Assembly: GCA_030765045.1 (NCBI GenBank) | Contig: CM060961.1 | Span: forward strand, 146,545,038 to 146,609,037 | Reading direction: 5' to 3' | DNA: 64,000 bases | Source of the DNA: Tenodera sinensis | Lineage: Eukaryota > Arthropoda > Insecta > Mantodea > Mantidae | Shown here: one piece after another, positions 45,904 to 56,964 of the stretch | Layout: each line of letters opens with the position of its first letter | Numbering within the stretch: position 1 is the stretch's first letter | Notes under the pieces: generated by a model | The model's input: only the letters and a program-made list of their open reading frames with translations | Told to the model about the DNA's origin: nothing | Databases searched by the model: none | Position numbers and translations under genes: made by a program

Positions 45904-48900
45904 TCTTTTTTTTTTCTTTTCTTTTCCTTGGCCAAGAGCTCTATCGGAAGCTATACGGCCACACTAACTATAGAGGTAGTAATTTGTCGTACCAACAGTA
46001 CGAAATTGAAGATATCATTAACCGAATGATATTGCGGGCACATTCATAAATGCAGGTTTATTACTAGATGCTAAAAGTAAGCAAAACGTGATTTAGTATA
46101 TGATATAAAAATTCAGAGGAGAAGATCGGAGTAAAATAAAGAGTAAGAAAGTATCAAAATCGAAAACCACAACGTTGTATATGACGAAAAATCGCCTGTA
46201 AAACGCGCTCATTTTTTATAGTCAATAAATAATTGATTGACACCGGAAAAACTATAATTTGGGAGTATAGGTCTGAATAAAATCGTTCTACCTTGTGTGC
46301 AAGGTTCGGACATCCTAATAAAAGATGGTCTAAGGTGGCCTCTTGACCACAGTTGCAATAAGGTGTGCTCCCAGAACCATAGCGGAACAAATACGCCGGA
46401 GTGTAACAGTGACCCACACGCATCCGCGAGAACAGTGAGATGAAGTGACGCGGGTAACGTAAAGAAGCAAACCATGGACGATTGAGGGGCTGCAAGAGTG
46501 GAAGACAGGGACAAAAAACATGTTCAGTATTAGTAAAGGCTTCCCACTCCTGGATCCATTGAGAAAGAAGAGAATGTTTGCCAGATCTAAATAATTCCCG
46601 TGGGGGTACAGTGATTGGAAAAATTTCATCGGAAAAGCAAGCAGATTTGGCTAATTTATCGGCGATCTCGTTACCATAGATACCAGAATGACTAGGTATC
46701 CAAGCAAAGAGCACCCTTGTGATCCCTAGGGTAAGATGGAGTGATTTGAGTGCCTGTACATACCAACAAGTACTGGGTGATAACGAAGGGCTATGTAGTG
46801 TCTGCAACACACTCAAGGAATCAGTATAAATATTTGCTGTTATGAATTCCGTATTTCTAAGAAAGTCTAGCACCTTGTAGATGGCGAAAAGCTCTGCAAA
46901 ATAATTAGAGCAAAAATCCGGTAGCCGAAAGGTACGTCGTATTTCCAACTCTGGTGAGAAAAAAGCTGATCCTACCCTCGGAGGGTCCCCCTGACGTGAT
47001 CCATCGGTAAAAAAAGTTAGGTGGCCATCTCCTGCCACAGGAATAGGAGCCTGGAATAATAGTCGTGCTCGGAAGTCTACAGGATAATCTAAAATGCACA
47101 CACAGGCCGTAACATACGTAATGGTATGTAAGCCTGTGACAAAGTCAAAAGAATAGCATGGGTAAGTTTCTGCACGTTGTAAAAACCGGGCGTGATTTGT
47201 CAGAAATCGGTAGGCTAACATGAGTGGTAAGGTCATGACTTCCGTATGAAGCCGCCCTTCTGGACAGCGTTCCAGTAACAATTGTAACTTATGGAATAGT
47301 GGAAAAGTTATACTGCCCCAGCCGGCGAGAAGATAACGTAAAGCCACCACTGGGGCAAGATGTTTCAAAGGGGTGAGGCTTAGTTCTCTGTGCATTACTA
47401 TTATTGGTGTCGAGTGGGCATAGCCCACTATAAGTCGAAGAAATCGATTGAGGCTGACTTGTAAGGGCATTAATGCACCTGTAGCAGCTATACCCCAGAG
47501 AAAGATTCCATAGGTGATCATACCCTGCACTACAGCCTTGTACAGGTGCAAAAGTACCTTGGGGTGGGAACCCCAGTTTTTCCATAATAACACACGAAAG
47601 AAGTGGAGCTTACTGTCCAACCTGTTACGTAAGTGAGAAATATGTGCCCGCCAGTTTAGTCGATGATCAAGTGTGATACCCAAGAAGGTGTATGTATTAA
47701 CCTCACGTACAGGTTGGGATTCCCAGTAAATTGGGGGAAGGCAAATGTGTCGACGATTGCGGGTAAAATGTACCAGAGCAGCTTTCTCTTTATTCACTGT
47801 TAGACCGTTAGAGTCGGTCCACTCTCTCAAGGCTTTCACGGCGTTATTTAAGGAAACACGAGGTTGTGCTACATTGCCACCAGGCACGTATAGTACGATG
47901 TCATCCGCGTATACCAGTAGTCGAGCATGAGGTAGAACCACCTCCGCCATTCCTGTGATATAAACCAGAAATAGGAGTGGACTAAGGCATGAACCCTGTG
48001 GCAAACCCTCACTTGTAGTCCGGGGTCCCACCAAAGTACCCCCAGAACGCACTGTAATGCGGCGTTCCACAAATAGCTGATATAATAAGTTACAAAATCG
48101 CGTTGGTACACCGAGTTGTGTCAGCCGTTTAAAAAGTATGATCAGAGAAACACAATCAAAACCTCGTGCAATATCTAGAAAAAGTGCATCTAGAGTAGTA
48201 TTATCTTTATAGGATAAGTAGATATCTGTTACCAGAAGGGATAAGCTATCGAGAGTAGAGCGGCCTCTGCGGAAGCCGTTGTACCATTTAGGGAAAAAAT
48301 GTCGATGTTCCAGCCAATGATACAGCCGGGTGGCGAGGAGGCGTTCAAATATTTTGCGGGGGCAAGAGCAATGGGTCGAAAGTTAGATGGAGAAGTGGGA
48401 GTTCTTCCTGGTTTCAAGAAGGGGAGCACTGTGAAGTGCTTCCAGGTAACAGGCAGAATACCATAACTCAGAAAATAATTAAAGCAAAGTAAAAGTTGCT
48501 CCTTCCAGGAATGTGGCAGCTGCCGGAGCATCGCATAGGAGATCTCATCAGGACCAGGGGAGGTGGATTTAGTACCCGACAGAGCAACTACAAACTCCGA
48601 CTGGGTGAAAGGATCCAGTAAGGGATCATCAGGTATGGAAACAAGCGAAAGCATACAAGGTGGAGGAGGTGATATTGAATCAGGCGTACACATATACAAA
48701 AAACTAGTGAGGACCTCAGGTTCTAAGGGATTTTGTAAGCTACGTGAAGGTAATTCACCTCTAAAGGAACGATATAATGTCCACAGTTCCTGCATAGGAG
48801 TTTCGAAGGAAAAGGAACTGACCTTCCTTAGCCAAGCAAGTCTCTTTACTGAGCGGAGATACCTTCTTGTCACCGCTACCTGTTTTTTATAGTGTAGATA

Positions 48901-49147
48901 GTCCGCGAGGGATAGCGAGCGCCGGTAAGTAGCCATTGCTTGTCTGCGTCGAGTTATATAATTGGAACATTCTGGGGTCCACCAAATTGGAAATCGTCGT
49001 CTCCTTGCACGAGGTACGTAGTAGGGATGAAATGTATCCAAGTAGGCATGTAGAATCTCCATGAATTCGGTATACTTATGTATCCCACGAGAATTTGACA
49101 ATAATCCTAAGCGCTCCTTAAGGAAATTTCGGAAGTTATCCCAATTG
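45904..49147 (-). mobile_element. 5'-truncated I/Jockey-group LINE with TSD
   Basis: The 14-bp repeat ATGAGGTAGGACTT flanks it (45890-45903, 49148-49161). The minus-strand 3' end is an A-rich tail, seen as T-rich 45905-45926. The 5' end falls just after the endonuclease, in the linker before reverse transcriptase (KKSYLINWDNF), so ORF1 and the endonuclease are missing. These are the hallmarks of target-primed reverse transcription. A 3'UTR of about 230 bp separates the ORF2 stop from the tail. Confidence 0.9.
46154..49147 (-). pseudogene. LINE ORF2 (reverse transcriptase and RNase H), frameshifted
   Basis: The N-terminal piece (49147-about 48355) covers the linker and early fingers (SPGPDEISYAML; FRPIALAPAK). 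A one-base shift near 48355 breaks the frame, and the next long frame (48070-46154, 638 codons) carries GLPQGSCLSPLLF, YADDIVLY (residues 54-57) and the thumb. An RNase H follows with TDGS (Asp 355), AELFAI (Glu 393), YTDS (Asp 417) and SHSGIYGNEIAD (His 461, Asp 471), then a C-terminal CNCGQEATLDHLLLGC zinc-like motif. The RNase H places it in the I group (I, R1, LOA and relatives) rather than typical Jockey. ORF2 would copy the RNA into DNA at the target; this copy is dead. Confidence 0.9.
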
Positions 49148-49300
49148 ATGAGGTAGGACTTCTTTCACCAACAGCAAGTAAACAGCAACATCCGACGGTC
49201 GATCAGATTGTTTCGACTTCTATTTGAAGAGGAAACACTGCGATTAAAACATATTCTCAGATTTTTTCTTCCACACGCAAGGGAAAGGTAATTGTCTACT

Positions 49301-49730
49301 GTCCAAAGGGGTCTCGATACTGTGCAAAATATGAGGTGAAATGAAGTAGATAGAAAAAATAAGCCTTTTTAAGAATAGTTTATGCAAGAGTGTGTAGAGA
49401 AAGTCGTCCTTGTGCAACATCTGATTTCTCCCCCTCGGCTGTCCTACCCAGATTTTTCAGTAACGCTATAGCTTTCCCCTGGGAAAAGGTAGCACTGCGA
49501 TACTTTCCAACTTTTCCCAAAGGTAAATACGGATTGTGAAAATGTGGCAGGTTGAAAATATTTGCAACATTTACCAGTTATTCATATGCAGCTTATAACC
49601 GATGTTCAACTTTTAATATCCTGTGTGCATGGTTTACACCAAGTCTGACAAAATATAATCCTTAATTTTAAAAGGTGCATGATTATCAGAAAATAACGCA
49701 ATAGTGTAAGATTTAAAGCTTTCACAGCGC
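49301..49730. other. Intergenic, nothing recognised
   Basis: A GTGTGTAGAGAAAGTCGTCC stretch near 49390 recalls the family A tail; nothing else is supported. Confidence 0.4.
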
Positions 49731-49739
49731 ACGTTATTT

Positions 49740-49836
49740 ATTACAGTTTCACGGGTGATCAGCCGTGTGAGGTTTAAAAACATTGAGCTTTCGGCCATTG
49801 AAAACTCCATGGCCTTCGTCAGAATGAAACTGTAAC
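49740..49836 (-). ncRNA. Hammerhead-ribozyme-like motif (Penelope-type)
   Basis: Minus strand: stem I strand ACAGTTTCA (49833-49825), TT, the core CTGACGA (49822-49816), stem II GGCCAT with ATGGCC, GAAA (49792-49789), and finally TGAAACTGT (49751-49743), which pairs perfectly with the first stem strand. A possible cleavage triplet AUC precedes ACCC and the second stem strand. Stem III is weak, so activity is doubtful. Such hammerheads occur in terminal repeats of Penelope-like elements. Confidence 0.4.
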
Positions 49837-50540
49837 AATTAATAGTGCTCAAATATCAGTAAATAATTGAAGTAGATGTTAATGATGTCAGACACAGCTG
49901 ATACCCGATAACTGTATATTATTCTCTTTGCTGTTGTACAGAAACATTTTGTGGGTGCAAATGATATTTATGCCACCGGCTTCACAGCGTGATTTCAGGT
50001 ATTTAACTATACAACGTTGCAAGGCGTAAGCCCCTAATTGGATGTTGTGTTGATCAGCTTCTGCTGTCACCTGCCATTAAGTTTTGTGTCAACCAGAATA
50101 TAGCCATATTAACTCCACGTTTGCAAATTACTTGCCTGGGAATACCTTTACTAAGGAACAAAAAGTCGGATAATTATTTCTGAAGGGACATTTCGAAACA
50201 TGTGCCACAAAGTTCAAAATTCAAATTTATTTTTCTGTGAAGAATGCAATCATAAGGATACTTACCATTAAGTACATAATATAAATCTGGGATGCTTCCA
50301 AGGTGCAACATCTATTGATCCAGTCATATCAAAAGCTTCTTGTATTTAATTTCTTAAAAGCTACTTCTTTTAAAATTACTTGGAGATGTCCAATGGAAAA
50401 CAATTCGTACTATTTTCTTAGTAGTATTATGCCAAGTACGAGAGCACAGCTTCAAAAACTAACGGTTTATTTACAAACGACCGTTTTCCTGATTCATAGA
50501 ATAACGTGTATAGGACAAGAACATACATTGTTAGACTGCC
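49837..50540. other. Intergenic, nothing recognised
   Basis: No supported gene. Confidence 0.5.
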
Positions 50541-50616
50541 TCTATGGGCTACTGGTTGGCGTGCTAATCTTCAAATCCAGAGGTTACGGGTTCGACACCC
50601 GGCTGGGGTGTGTAAT
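50541..50616 (+). repeat. tRNA-like unit with T-run terminator
   Basis: CTACTGGTTGGCGTGCT serves as an A box and ACGGGTTCGACACCCG as a T arm with B box, followed within 8 bases by TTTTTTT, a polymerase III stop. The acceptor pairing is only partial, so it is a tRNA pseudogene or SINE head rather than a working tRNA. Confidence 0.5.
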
Positions 50617-51125
50617 TTTTTTCTTTAACCAGGATTATTCTCCATTCTCCCTAGAGTCTGTAAGTATGAATTGGAATGTAAATATGTGTGTAAAGTTAAT
50701 GTGACCTTAAATATTAAAGGCGGCATATAAGTGGAGCATTAAAAAGGATACATTGTTGCTATAACTTATTTTCGATATAGGTACTTGTAGCACCATTGAC
50801 CAAAACTGTACGTACATGCTCTTCCTGAGTTTAATTAACAATTACTGGACATGCAAAGGTACGCGAGCTTCGTCTGCGTTAATATGCTTGTCTTATAACT
50901 GACTATATCAGACTCGTAGGAGGTTAGAGTTAATTTTACTTATAATACTTAGATTATTGTGGTTAATACGGTTATGATTTAATCCCTCAAGAAGCACAAG
51001 AACAATTCAAAACATCGCCAACCAAGCCGATTTCATTTCTCATCTAGATTAGCAGTCCCCGTCGCGTATACTCAATAGTAGAAAGCTGACCATGTTTGTT
51101 GATCTTACCCCATAATTTTCTTCTT

Positions 51126-51372
51126 CGTCCTCGTGATCTAGGGGTAGCGTGCTAGCCTCTAGTTCCCGAGGTCGCGGGTTCAAGCTTAAAAATCCTTAGG
51201 TAGCTTCCTTCAGATGGGAAGTAAAGTCGGGGGTCCCGTGTCATACGTTTACGGCACGTAAGCGAATCTCAAGTCTGATAAAAAGGCTTCTGAGCAAAAC
51301 TAAGTGATCTTCGTGCCCAATATAGAATGGGGCAGCAAGAGCTCAAGGAGTTAAACAGCGACTATATATAAA
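51126..51372 (+). mobile_element. tRNA-derived SINE (family S5)
   Basis: The head has A box TGATCTAGGGGTAGCG and B box GGTCGCGGGTTCAAGC. The body is TAGCTTCCTTCAGATGGGAA, GTCGGGGGTCCCGTGTCAT and TGATCTTCGTGCCC, ending near a TATATATA-rich tail. No target duplication was identified. Confidence 0.65.
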
Positions 51373-52055
51373 AATTTGTTTTTTTTTTTCATTATTTTCT
51401 TACAAAGACAACACGCTAAAACCGTAGGTTCCCGGCTCGGCAAAAGACAACATCGACTCCAGACATTCATATCGTTCTATTTAACTTTTGTCGCCGTTTT
51501 AAAACTAAGTTACAGGTGCTGAAGTAGAGCCCATTTTTTCTTTCCATTTTTCGTTTTGTTTTCTCTCAAATTGAAAAGTTTGAATTTAACTGAATGTTAC
51601 ACCGTCGTCTAAAAAGTCAACTACCTAGGTAATTATTTAAGTTATGTTATTCACTCTGGTGGACATACCTCAAAGTAATACGAATTGAAATTTGAGACCC
51701 TTAAAGCACACGTCGAATGAATTAAACGAACAAAACTAGCAGAAAAATTACGACAAAAACAGGATTGAATCTTTTATTCCACGTGGAAAAATACTTCTAA
51801 TTCTGCAGAACAAATGGTTCACGGACTAAGTAAGTTTAATTCTAATAGGATCAGTTATTTAAACATGCATTTTCTTACGTTTTAGTAGTACTCCACAAAA
51901 ACAGTACAAAACAATTATTTGTAAAAGACAATTTAATATTTGCAATGCTTCATCGCTGTAAGGTTGATCTAAAAGTTACGCCAACAATTAAGTTCTCAGA
52001 ATTACATATAAATATAGCCGATGGAAAATTTAAGATAAGGAGAGCCTAACTTTTT
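51373..52055. other. Intergenic / downstream of Jupiter-like exon
   Basis: Possible 3' flank of the minus-strand Jupiter-like exon; no polyadenylation site could be fixed. Confidence 0.4.
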
Positions 52056-52284
52056 ACCAAATCTGGGGCGAATAGCCGCCTGAAGGAATTCTGCTGGGTC
52101 GTTGCACTGGTGGTTTTGCTTAAAGCTTATAACCAAATCTGGGCCGAATAGCCACCTGGAGAAATTCTGCTGGGTCGCTGCACTACTCGTGGTTTTACTT
52201 AGAGCGTTACCAAATTTGGGCCGAATAGCCACCTGGAGGAATTCTGCTGGGTCGCTGCACCACTGGTGACTTTTCCTCAGAACT
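52056..52284 (-). repeat. 76-77 bp tandem repeat, almost three copies, spanning the stop codon
   Basis: Units start (plus strand) at 52056, 52132 and 52209, each ACCAAATxTGGGxCGAATAG, GCCxCCTG and TTCTGCTGGGTCG. The highest-coordinate unit holds the last 16 codons of the Jupiter-like frame and its stop; the other two lie downstream as non-coding repeats of the same segment. Confidence 0.9.
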
Positions 52285-52617
52285 CGCATCTCCTTGCTGT
52301 CCTTCAGTGGGTTTTGTGTCGTCCTTTGGTTCCTCCTTTTTGTCACTCTTGCTTCCATCTTCTGTGCCGAAAGAAATGGTACTTTGCATTTTTTGCCATT
52401 TGCGGGACGGCGGCCGCTGTTCAGACACTGGATCTTCCTTTGGAGGTCCAAATAGTCTATTGTGTGTGTCCTCTCTTCTACGACATGACATAAGGCACTC
52501 GTTAGTTTTGCCGTCTTCCATTGAAAACACTGATGATTTTAAATATGGAACGCCAGTTGATCGTGGGTCTTTGAGTGGTCGGCCGAAAATGTCGTGGGAT
52601 TGACTTGGTTGGCACAT
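52207..52617 (-). CDS. Jupiter/JPT-like protein, C-terminal exon or retrocopy
   Basis: From the ATG at 52617 the frame gives 136 residues, rich in Lys, Glu, Pro and Ser. Three motifs match the order in Drosophila Jupiter and vertebrate JPT1/2: SHDIFGRP near the start, HNRLFGPPKEDP in the middle, and RIPPGGYSAQIW as the exact C terminus (a PPGG motif ending in Trp is characteristic). Jupiter is a microtubule-associated protein. The frame stays open upstream to 52665 with no convincing splice acceptor, so it may be the last exon, a partial retrocopy or a pseudogene. No A tail or target duplication was seen. Confidence 0.5.
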   Translation of the reverse strand: MCQPSQSHDIFGRPLKDPRSTGVPYLKSSVFSMEDGKTNECLMSCRRREDTHNRLFGPPKEDPVSEQRPPSRKWQKMQSTISFGTEDGSKSDKKEEPKDDTKPTEGQQGDASSEEKSPVVQRPSRIPPGGYSAQIW

Positions 52618-52669
52618 TTCCAAGTTGTAAATTGATTTTACAGAATACAATTTTAAAATTTCCACCGAA

Positions 52670-53640
52670 TTGAAAGGTTATTGATAAGTGTTTCCAAGGA
52701 ACTTATTGCTTCTTTGTTTTCATGGCCACCTTGCGTTTAAATCAATATTAATTTGGCACCAATTTTCATTTGCTGTTCTATGTTCATATACTTTAAAATA
52801 AAACTAGAAACCCTGAAGTTAGATTACGGCATTCCATTATCAAAGCATTAATCATGGAAAAAATCAAGCTACAGGAAATTAGTGTTTCATGTTTCGTGCG
52901 TTTAATTTTATTATTTGATAAATTTACCTATTTTTCGAGTGTAGGCTTCAAAACACTTCTAAATTGCTTTGTTTCATCAATAAACATTTGCTTTTGTTAA
53001 AGGTAAGCGTAAAGGGAAGAGGAAATAGAATTGTAAAATGCAAGTATGACATGATTAAAATTAATCTAAGTATGACTAAACTTGACTACTAATTTAAACA
53101 CTGATAAAAGTAAAACGATCATGATTAACCCTAGCAATGCCATGCCTTTTTCCAGAAGTTAGATTACCAAGTGACCACTATTGGTAACAAGTTGTTCGAG
53201 CAATTTTTAAAACAAATTTATTTTAAAATTGGATACTATTATCTTTTCATGTTTATAAAGGTAATATATAACACTGACTATTCCTTTTTTACTGTTTTAC
53301 ACGATTCACTTTATACTGACGGGGCAATACTTTATGACTACCTTGACACACCACGGAGGTGTGCACTCATGCTACAATCTTAGGAATGTTCAAGTGGTGA
53401 AGATATAAAAAAGGCCTATATTGTTTCCTATATGAAGGCTGGAAAGAAAATTCCCTTGCGGCGGTCAAAATAAAGATTTGCATGAATACATGTATGATCT
53501 GTTTTGTAATATGTTTTACATTTTAACCAGAACAATACTACAGCAATTCCGAGGATTGTGCGTGTGACTGGAAAACTATCGCCAAGAAAACTTCTTAACT
53601 TTTGAGATAGTAAAAATGTCAAAAGACCGGTGGGACTAGC
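52670..53640. other. Intergenic or intron, nothing recognised
   Basis: AT-rich; if the Jupiter-like exon is real this would be its upstream intron. Confidence 0.4.
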
Positions 53641-53784
53641 TTATGTTATGGTGTAAAACAATAGATTTGCTTGTTCGAAACTTATAAATATATTTTGCGA
53701 TGCAGATATTTCACAGGAAATACATGTTTTGAGAGTCCCTGAGGCAACAAAACAATAAAAAACTTTTAGAGAAAGATCTGTGTG

Positions 53785-53828
<44 letters not shown>

Positions 53829-53960
53829 AACAGCATAATTTAAAAACGAAAATTTGATTATATACCAAAATTGGGATTTATACTTTAGAGAACAGTATAT
53901 TCAAGAGTAAATAGAGAAGGCCATGTGAGTGTACACATAAAATATTTATAAGCTTACATT
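53641..53960 (+). repeat. Dispersed repeat family A, copy 5 (short)
   Basis: Blocks TTTCACAGGAAATACATGTT, GAGAGTCCCTGAGG and TTTAGAGAAAGATCTGTGTG, a (GA)n run at 53789-53825, AAAACGAAAATTTGATTATA, and the tail GAGAAGGCCATGTGAGTGTA. The central blocks are missing, as if internally deleted. Confidence 0.55.
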
Positions 53961-55244
53961 AATCAGCAAACAAAGCTCACATGCATTCCCTCAATTAGGA
54001 TTATCACTGCCCCACTGTTCATAAGCTTAGTTTTCTTACTCACGCCATTTTCATTTTATTTGCCACTCTTTTCATCCAATCAAACATACTTCTGCTTTCG
54101 CATTAGGTGGATTGCTAATATACGTCTTTTTCATGTGTAGGTTGACTATCCTCATGTACCAAATGGCACAGAGCGTCATCTACAAATACAACGTGGCAAT
54201 ATTCCCGTCCGAAGTCAAATTAGGAACCTTAGGCGTGCTCTTTAGAGTTGGTTTTTATATTTTAGAGCCTGGAACCCGCCTACCCACCCTCTTAGGATGT
54301 TTACTCTTGCAGCAAATTGTGGCGTAAGGACAACGACACATCGACATCTTTCCGGTACTGCACATGCGCGATGGGAATGGCCAACCTAAATAAGAAAAAT
54401 CCTGTAACTTTAGCGATGTTTTGCGAGCACCTCTCGCTCAAATAAACGTAATTGCCAAGGCACTGTACTGTTAATAGTGCAACACAAAAGAAAATGGCTA
54501 GTAGAAGGTTGGCTAATTAATTTAAGCTCATATATGTATGTATATTGTACCTGACCTAACCTCCCTGAATCAAACCTAAACTTACTAAATAGTGAATCAT
54601 GAGCATGGTCAAGGAACAGGTACAATACGTTGGTTGCTAATTCACCTTAGATTTTCTTTCTCGCTAAGGTGTTTGTCGCTGTTGGCGATGCTTCTTATTT
54701 CTAAGTTGGCAATATTTTGTGCATTTTGAAACAGCACGCAGCTGGAGAATGATATTTGTACGAAAAGCGAGCGCTTTTTATTTCCTAAACAAGCATTTAA
54801 GTTGATTGGTACTTTATAGCGAAATGAAATTATTCGATCAGCTACAAAAATATCGAAAGGTTTACTTTCTCTGAGTAGTTTACGGTTCGACCAATAGTGG
54901 ATGCTATTTGGATATCTTAATTCATGGAGTTCACCCTGAAGGGCCGCAAACGTTTTAACAAATAATATTGCGAGATAGAAATGCCATATAGAGAATTATG
55001 AGGTGAGCATAGGCCGTTTATCTAACAAAATGGAGCAATTTGTTGACATCGCGAAAGTTTTACTGTTTAAGTGTTGTTAAAATCGGCGGGCAGGTGTATT
55101 GCTAATATATTCACATCTTTCCATAAAACAAGTATATGAATTTTCCTTCCCTACGTTACCATTTCTTAGCATGTTAACCAAAAAGGTAAGAATGAGATAA
55201 CCTATTATCTTCTCTAGTACGAACTTTAAATACTTAAGTACACA
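53961..55244. other. Intergenic, nothing recognised
   Basis: No supported gene. Confidence 0.5.
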
Positions 55245-55620
55245 AAAATTCGATAGAGATTTTACCAAAATACATGTTTTGTGTGTCTGTGTACGAGTTT
55301 GTCTGTGAAGAGCATAACTCAAAGACTCGGTTTCTTTCAAGGAAGCTATACGAAAATAACATGCCTCCGTCCCAAACTACTCTTTAGATGGAAAAGTGTT
55401 CGAAAAGTTAAATGGTCTCAAAATTGGCTCAAACGATGTTGATTATACCATATGTTCAAAACAATTTTATGGTAAATTAAATATATATCTTGAATTTTCT
55501 GGAAATAACATGAAATCTTCTTCATTATCTTTTTATATTGGCATTGATATCACATGCATGTTTTAGGGTTAAAAACAGATTCGGTTCTCTCTTGTTTTGC
55601 TTGTTTTAGATCCTAAATCG
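55245..55620 (+). repeat. Dispersed repeat family A, copy 6
   Basis: GATTTTACCAAAATACATG, a GTGTGTCTGTGTACG block, CATAACTCAAAGACTCGG, CTTTAGATGGAAAAGTGTTC, ATGGTCTCAAAATTGGCTC and TATATCTTGAATTTTCTGG in family order. Confidence 0.5.
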
Positions 55621-56809
55621 TGACCCCCATACAGGCACGCGCCCCCACTTGCGTAGGTATATTGCTTGGAATTAAACATCCACGGAATTGCTCTAATTTA
55701 CCTACATATTCTGAGGAGTAACAAATATTTACTATTTTCTACTCCATGATATTCTCAACTTGAAAGTGAAAACCTTTCCGAGTTTGATATGTTTATTGCC
55801 AGTGTATCCCTATTCAAGTGCAGACTTTGTAAATCCTGTTAGTATGTTTTAGTAATTTAAAAAACTAAATTGGAAAGACTTGGGGATTTTCAGTGGTGAA
55901 AGCATTAACAAAATTGAGTGGTCCTTAATGTTACCATATATAATATACATACACATATGTTCTGTTTTAATAGCAGTATGATTAGCTTCACGTGTAGTTT
56001 CGCCCAGGTGTAAGATTCACTTCACCTTGAAATGAAGATTTTCAATGTTTATTGTGCTATATTTGTCAGTTATGGCAGATAAAACATTTAATGGCGGCTG
56101 AATGCTGATCATTTCACGATCATAATGTCTTTTTTGTTACGCAGATGAGTGAATCAGCTAGCCGTTAAGTGCCAGGTTATTTCTTGCCAACCATAATGGT
56201 TGAAATTCTATTCTCCTTGCATGAAAACGAAAAAGCAGGCAAGAAAATTATCTGATGTGTCGTACTCACATGATTTTCTCTGCCCATTGTTTAACAAACT
56301 TATTACAAAAGTTATTCTTCTATCCGCTTCATGTTAGATATAAACATTCACAGAAATAGTTTTATTGCGTACTTCCTTGTAGTAAAGGGGGATTAGGGAA
56401 ATACAGCAGGCTTAAGCGATACTCGTACCTTTTAAGAGCAGATAACTCTATAATGGCTTTGAAATTCCGTTCTCTTTGCATGATTACGAGAAAGAGCGAT
56501 TTTCCTGTTGTGCAAAGTGTATTTGAAAATTCAGACAACAAACAAAGCCTGGAAATTCGAGATATGTATACATTTTACTTAAGATACATATACATATGTA
56601 TAACAGTTTAATCACAAACCTCGTGTCACACCTTTGGGAGACATAAAACAATTCTCATTTTAATATTTATATTACCCGTTTTTAAATTATACAGAATGAA
56701 CGTGCATATGCTGTTAACACATACGCATATGCACACTCACACGCGCGCACATGCACGCACGAACGTGGACCTTTTTCTAAAAAAGTGCGTTTTGGGGTTC
56801 AGGGCGCCT
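55621..56809. other. Intergenic; one reversed family A tail fragment
   Basis: Near 56260-56285 the reverse complement resembles the family A tail (GAGAAAATCATGTGAGTACG). Otherwise nothing is supported. Confidence 0.4.
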
Positions 56810-56912
56810 CGGAACATACTTCCAGTGACACTGATCTCAATACCGCGGTTTCAATGGAAATACACGTTTTAAGGTGCCATGAATAAAAAAACAGATTTTA
56901 GAAAAAGCTCCA

Positions 56913-56964
<52 letters not shown>

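Larger units (their letters stand above)
45611..49300 (+). pseudogene. Tc1-like transposase relic split by a LINE
   Basis: Before the insertion (45611-45903) the plus strand reads GRKRASTPEMDATLIAVAKR then NHFQTPEMKAL, like the linker and second helix-turn-helix of Tc1-type transposases (SGRKR-x-TTP-x-x-D). After the LINE (from 49148) comes FFHQQQVNSNIRRSIRLF and LLFEEETLRLKHILRF, like the following VRxRLxExxxxSxxxRRxPLLxxxHxxxRLxFA segment. The two parts are joined through the 14-bp target duplication. No catalytic DDE core was recognised downstream. Identity rests on motif resemblance. Confidence 0.5.

Noticed and set aside
48563..48892. 109-codon plus-strand frame
   Set aside because: Antisense shadow of the LINE reverse transcriptase.
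52056..52284. CRISPR-like array
   Set aside because: Contiguous tandem units without spacers in a eukaryotic context, explained by duplication of a coding end.
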